This document shows positions 62,533 through 64,000 of a stretch of 64,000 nt of DNA, in pieces. Where the stretch lies: the NCBI GenBank assembly GCA_036557285.1, contig DATBHW010000005.1:167289-231288 (forward strand), in the 5' to 3' direction. The position numbers were made by a program, and so were the translations under genes. Under the pieces are notes generated by a model. That model worked only from the letters and a program-made list of their open reading frames with translations, did not search any database and was not told the origin of the DNA. Origin of the DNA: Ktedonobacterales bacterium. Its GTDB lineage: Bacteria > Chloroflexota > Ktedonobacteria > Ktedonobacterales > DATBGS01. Positions within the stretch are counted from its first letter, which is position 1, and each line of letters starts with the position of its first letter.

Positions 62533-63300
62533 ATGAAACTCCAGAATACGGGAGTCCTTGTCACAGGAGGCGCTTCGGGGCTGGGGGCTGCCTGCGCGCA
62601 GCGATTGAGCGCGGCGGGGGCGAAGGTCGTTATTGCCGACCTGAATGGCGAGGCGGGCGCGGCGCTGGCGCAGCACATCGGCGCGGCGGCGCTGTTCGTC
62701 AAGGCCAACGTGACCGAAGAGGACTCGATGCAGGCGGCGGTGCGGGCAGCCGTCGAGCACTGCGGCGGGCTGCATGTCCTGCTCAACTGCGCCGGTATCG
62801 GGGTGGCTGAAAAAGTCCTGGGCAAGAGTGGGCCGAGCAGCCTGGCTTCCTTCAACAGGGTGATCGCTGTCAACCTCATTGGTACCTTCAACGCCATTCG
62901 CCTGGCGGCAGCCGTCATGGCCGACAATACCCCAGGCGAGGGCGGAGAGCGCGGCGTAATCATCAATACCGCGTCGGTGGCCGCCTTTGATGGGCAGATT
63001 GGGCAGGCGGCCTATTCGGCGTCGAAAGGCGGCATTGTCGGCATGACGCTGCCCATCGCCCGCGAACTGGCCCGCTATGGCATTCGTGTCATGACGATTG
63101 CGCCGGGCATTTTCGATACCCCTTTGCTGGCGGGCTTACCGGAACCCGCGCGCCTGTCCCTGGGCCAGCAGGTGCCTTTCCCTCCGCGCCTGGGCCGACC
63201 AGACGAGTATGCCGCGCTGGCCGTCCATATCATCGAGAACGAGATGCTCAACGGCGAGGTGATTCGCCTGGATGGCGCGCTGCGCATGCAGGCGCGCTGA
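62533..63300 (+). CDS. Short-chain dehydrogenase/reductase (HSD10-like)
   Basis: About 255 residues. The cofactor motif is [16 protein letters not shown] with D in IADLNG (NAD preference), the NCAG motif is present, the catalytic Ser lies in INTASVAAF and Tyr-x-x-x-Lys in YSASKGG. The C-terminal block [12 protein letters not shown] and the overall pattern match 3-hydroxyacyl-CoA dehydrogenase type 2-like enzymes. I start at the ATG at 62533, where homologues begin ([13 protein letters not shown]); an ATG at 62521 is possible. Confidence 0.92.
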   Translation: MKLQNTGVLVTGGASGLGAACAQRLSAAGAKVVIADLNGEAGAALAQHIGAAALFVKANVTEEDSMQAAVRAAVEHCGGLHVLLNCAGIGVAEKVLGKSGPSSLASFNRVIAVNLIGTFNAIRLAAAVMADNTPGEGGERGVIINTASVAAFDGQIGQAAYSASKGGIVGMTLPIARELARYGIRVMTIAPGIFDTPLLAGLPEPARLSLGQQVPFPPRLGRPDEYAALAVHIIENEMLNGEVIRLDGALRMQAR

Positions 63301-63817
63301 CCGGCGGCCTGCTGGCGGCTGAAGGCCGCGCCTGGAGGGCTATCGCCCACCAAGCCTGCCGACGCAGGCTCCCCCCGCCCGTGTGGGCGGGGCCTTCGTC
63401 CTAGCCCGCGCTGGCGGGCTTCGTGTCCCGCAGGGACTCCAGGCGCGGCCTTCAGCCGCCAGCGGACTTGATCAGAGAGGCCAGCGCCTGCTATACTGCT
63501 GCACGCGGGGCGCTTCACAGCCGCTGTGACCGCTTCGCTCAATGCCTGGCGGTTGCCCTTACCCGGCCCTGCCGGGCATTCGACTCTGGTCAATCGCTGC
63601 GGTTGTCCCCCAGGTCATCGTTCCACCACCTATCACAAACGCCACCTGTAGCGCCGCCGTCTCGGCGGCTCACCGCTGGCCCGCCGGTCCGTTGGCCTGG
63701 AGGGCACACGCCACCTGTAGCGCCGCCGTCTCGGCGGCTGGACGTTGGCCTGCCGGTCCGTTGGGCTGGAGGGCACACGCTGGCGCTGGCGAATCGTTAG
63801 CCGCCTGGAAGGCGGCG
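63301..63817. other. 517-bp convergent gap with two palindromic elements
   Basis: No gene is seen. It holds the multi-hairpin palindrome 63312-63462 just after the SDR stop, and most of the composite element 63610-63825. Between them (63463-63609) I see only a small CCCGGC/GCCGGG hairpin. Confidence 0.6.
63312..63462. repeat. 151-bp palindromic element with four internal hairpins
   Basis: 26-bp perfect outer arms (63312-63337 and 63437-63462) enclose four nested hairpins: AGCCTGC/GCAGGCT (63353-63370), CCCCGCCC/GGGCGGGG (63373-63392), AGCCCGC/GCGGGCT (63403-63420) and GTCCC/GGGAC (63425-63437). Folded as RNA or single-stranded DNA this is a cloverleaf-like multi-branch. It begins 12 nt after the SDR stop codon. 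It is unrelated in sequence to the 113-bp family. Confidence 0.75.
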
Positions 63818-63825
63818 CTACAAGT
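63610..63825. repeat. Composite palindromic element (second locus): 113-bp unit plus 69-bp tandem part
   Basis: The core 63713-63825 is again 113 bp; its left 69 bp are duplicated at 63644-63712. The left flank 63610-63643, with TTCCACCACCTATCAC, matches the flank at 53606-53641. The left arms carry GTCTC loops while the right arm carries TGGAA. The right end overlaps the stop codon of the minus-strand gene at 63818. Confidence 0.85.
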
Positions 63826-64000
63826 GGCGCGCTGCGCCATCTGCGAACGCTTCAGGTGTGGGGGTCGGCGCGGGGTACGCTCCGGCCCAACAATCGGGGC
63901 AGACGGGCGTGCCTGCCCGCGTAGCAAACCGCGCGGGCTGCTCGCAGAGCGCACAGGGCGTCGGCAGGATCGGGACCGTTCCCGGCGGCAGCGGCAGGCG
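63818..64000 (-). CDS. C-terminal part of a zinc-ribbon protein (runs off the window)
   Basis: 60 codons are visible before the stop at 63818-63820; the gene continues beyond 64000. Two CxxC pairs, CALC and CPDC, 15 residues apart, form a zinc ribbon, followed by an Ala/Pro/Thr-rich tail. The last residues (ARHL) and the TAG stop are encoded by the end of the palindromic repeat. The rest of the protein cannot be seen, so no function is assigned. Confidence 0.55.
   Translation of the reverse strand, partial: RLPLPPGTVPILPTPCALCEQPARFATRAGTPVCPDCWAGAYPAPTPTPEAFADGAARHL

Noticed and set aside
63637..63825. CRISPR-like array from repeated TGTAGCGCCGCC blocks
   Set aside because: There are only two tandem units of 69 bp with no unique spacers, inverted ends and no cas genes; it is a palindromic element.

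Overview
The window reads as a piece of a bacterial chromosome of moderate to high GC. No rRNA, tRNA, CRISPR array or phage module was recognised. The gene content fits the Chloroflexota, most likely Ktedonobacteria: two E1-type GH5 cellulases, an F420-type LLM oxidoreductase, many lipoproteins with spaced extracytoplasmic repeats, two bacterial PP2C phosphatases, MacB-like ABC exporters and rich carbohydrate-uptake loci. This is inferred from gene content only; no marker gene is present.

Layout. (1) 0-7.3 kb, minus strand: a LuxR-type response regulator, a PQQ-propeller lipoprotein, a small membrane protein, a processive GT2 glycosyltransferase, and an uninterrupted Tn3-family transposase reading frame that appears to have lost two of its three catalytic acids. 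(2) 7.5-13.5 kb, minus: a DUF1269-like protein, a lipoprotein-PP2C chimera, a repeat-rich secreted protein and a GT39-type membrane glycosyltransferase. (3) 13.7-28.3 kb, plus: a LacI-controlled oligosaccharide locus with a Dpp-type ABC importer (substrate-binding protein, two permeases, two ATPases), GH1 beta-glucosidase, GH38 alpha-mannosidase, a DUF4097-like surface protein and a GH5 cellulase. (4) 28.2-33.6 kb: a pseudo-receiver protein, a GtrA protein, a second PP2C, a sensor histidine kinase and a second GH5 cellulase. (5) 33.8-42 kb: an LLM oxidoreductase, an operon of FtsX-type permease, ECF sigma factor, probable anti-sigma and ATPase, a rhodanese and a C39-like protein; a perfect match to the bacterial parS consensus lies between the permease operon and the rhodanese. 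(6) 42-48 kb: a MarR-controlled maltodextrin locus (marR-malE-malF-malG opposite a GH13 glycosidase) with clear palindromic operators. (7) 48-55 kb: two Gfo/Idh/MocA dehydrogenases, two TIM-barrel sugar isomerases, an MFS transporter and an ArsR-GNAT fusion. (8) 55-64 kb: an M20 peptidase, UPF0303, a GerMN lipoprotein, PspA, an MBL hydrolase, an Eis-like acetyltransferase, an SRAP protein, an SDR and a zinc-ribbon gene running off the right edge.

How the genes work together. Secreted cellulases can release oligosaccharides, the Dpp-type importer can bring them in, and the cytoplasmic GH1 and GH38 enzymes can finish their hydrolysis under LacI control. The mal locus would do the same for alpha-glucans under MarR.

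The most unusual feature is a family of short palindromic elements, mostly in the right-hand 16 kb. Four loci carry an element of exactly 113 bp whose ends are inverted repeats (about 26 bp in the best copy). Two of those loci share an extra 69-bp tandem copy of the left part and a common left flank. Copies lie mainly between convergent genes, and the copy at the right edge supplies the last codons and stop codon of the neighbouring gene. A second, unrelated palindromic element with four internal hairpins sits at 63312-63462.
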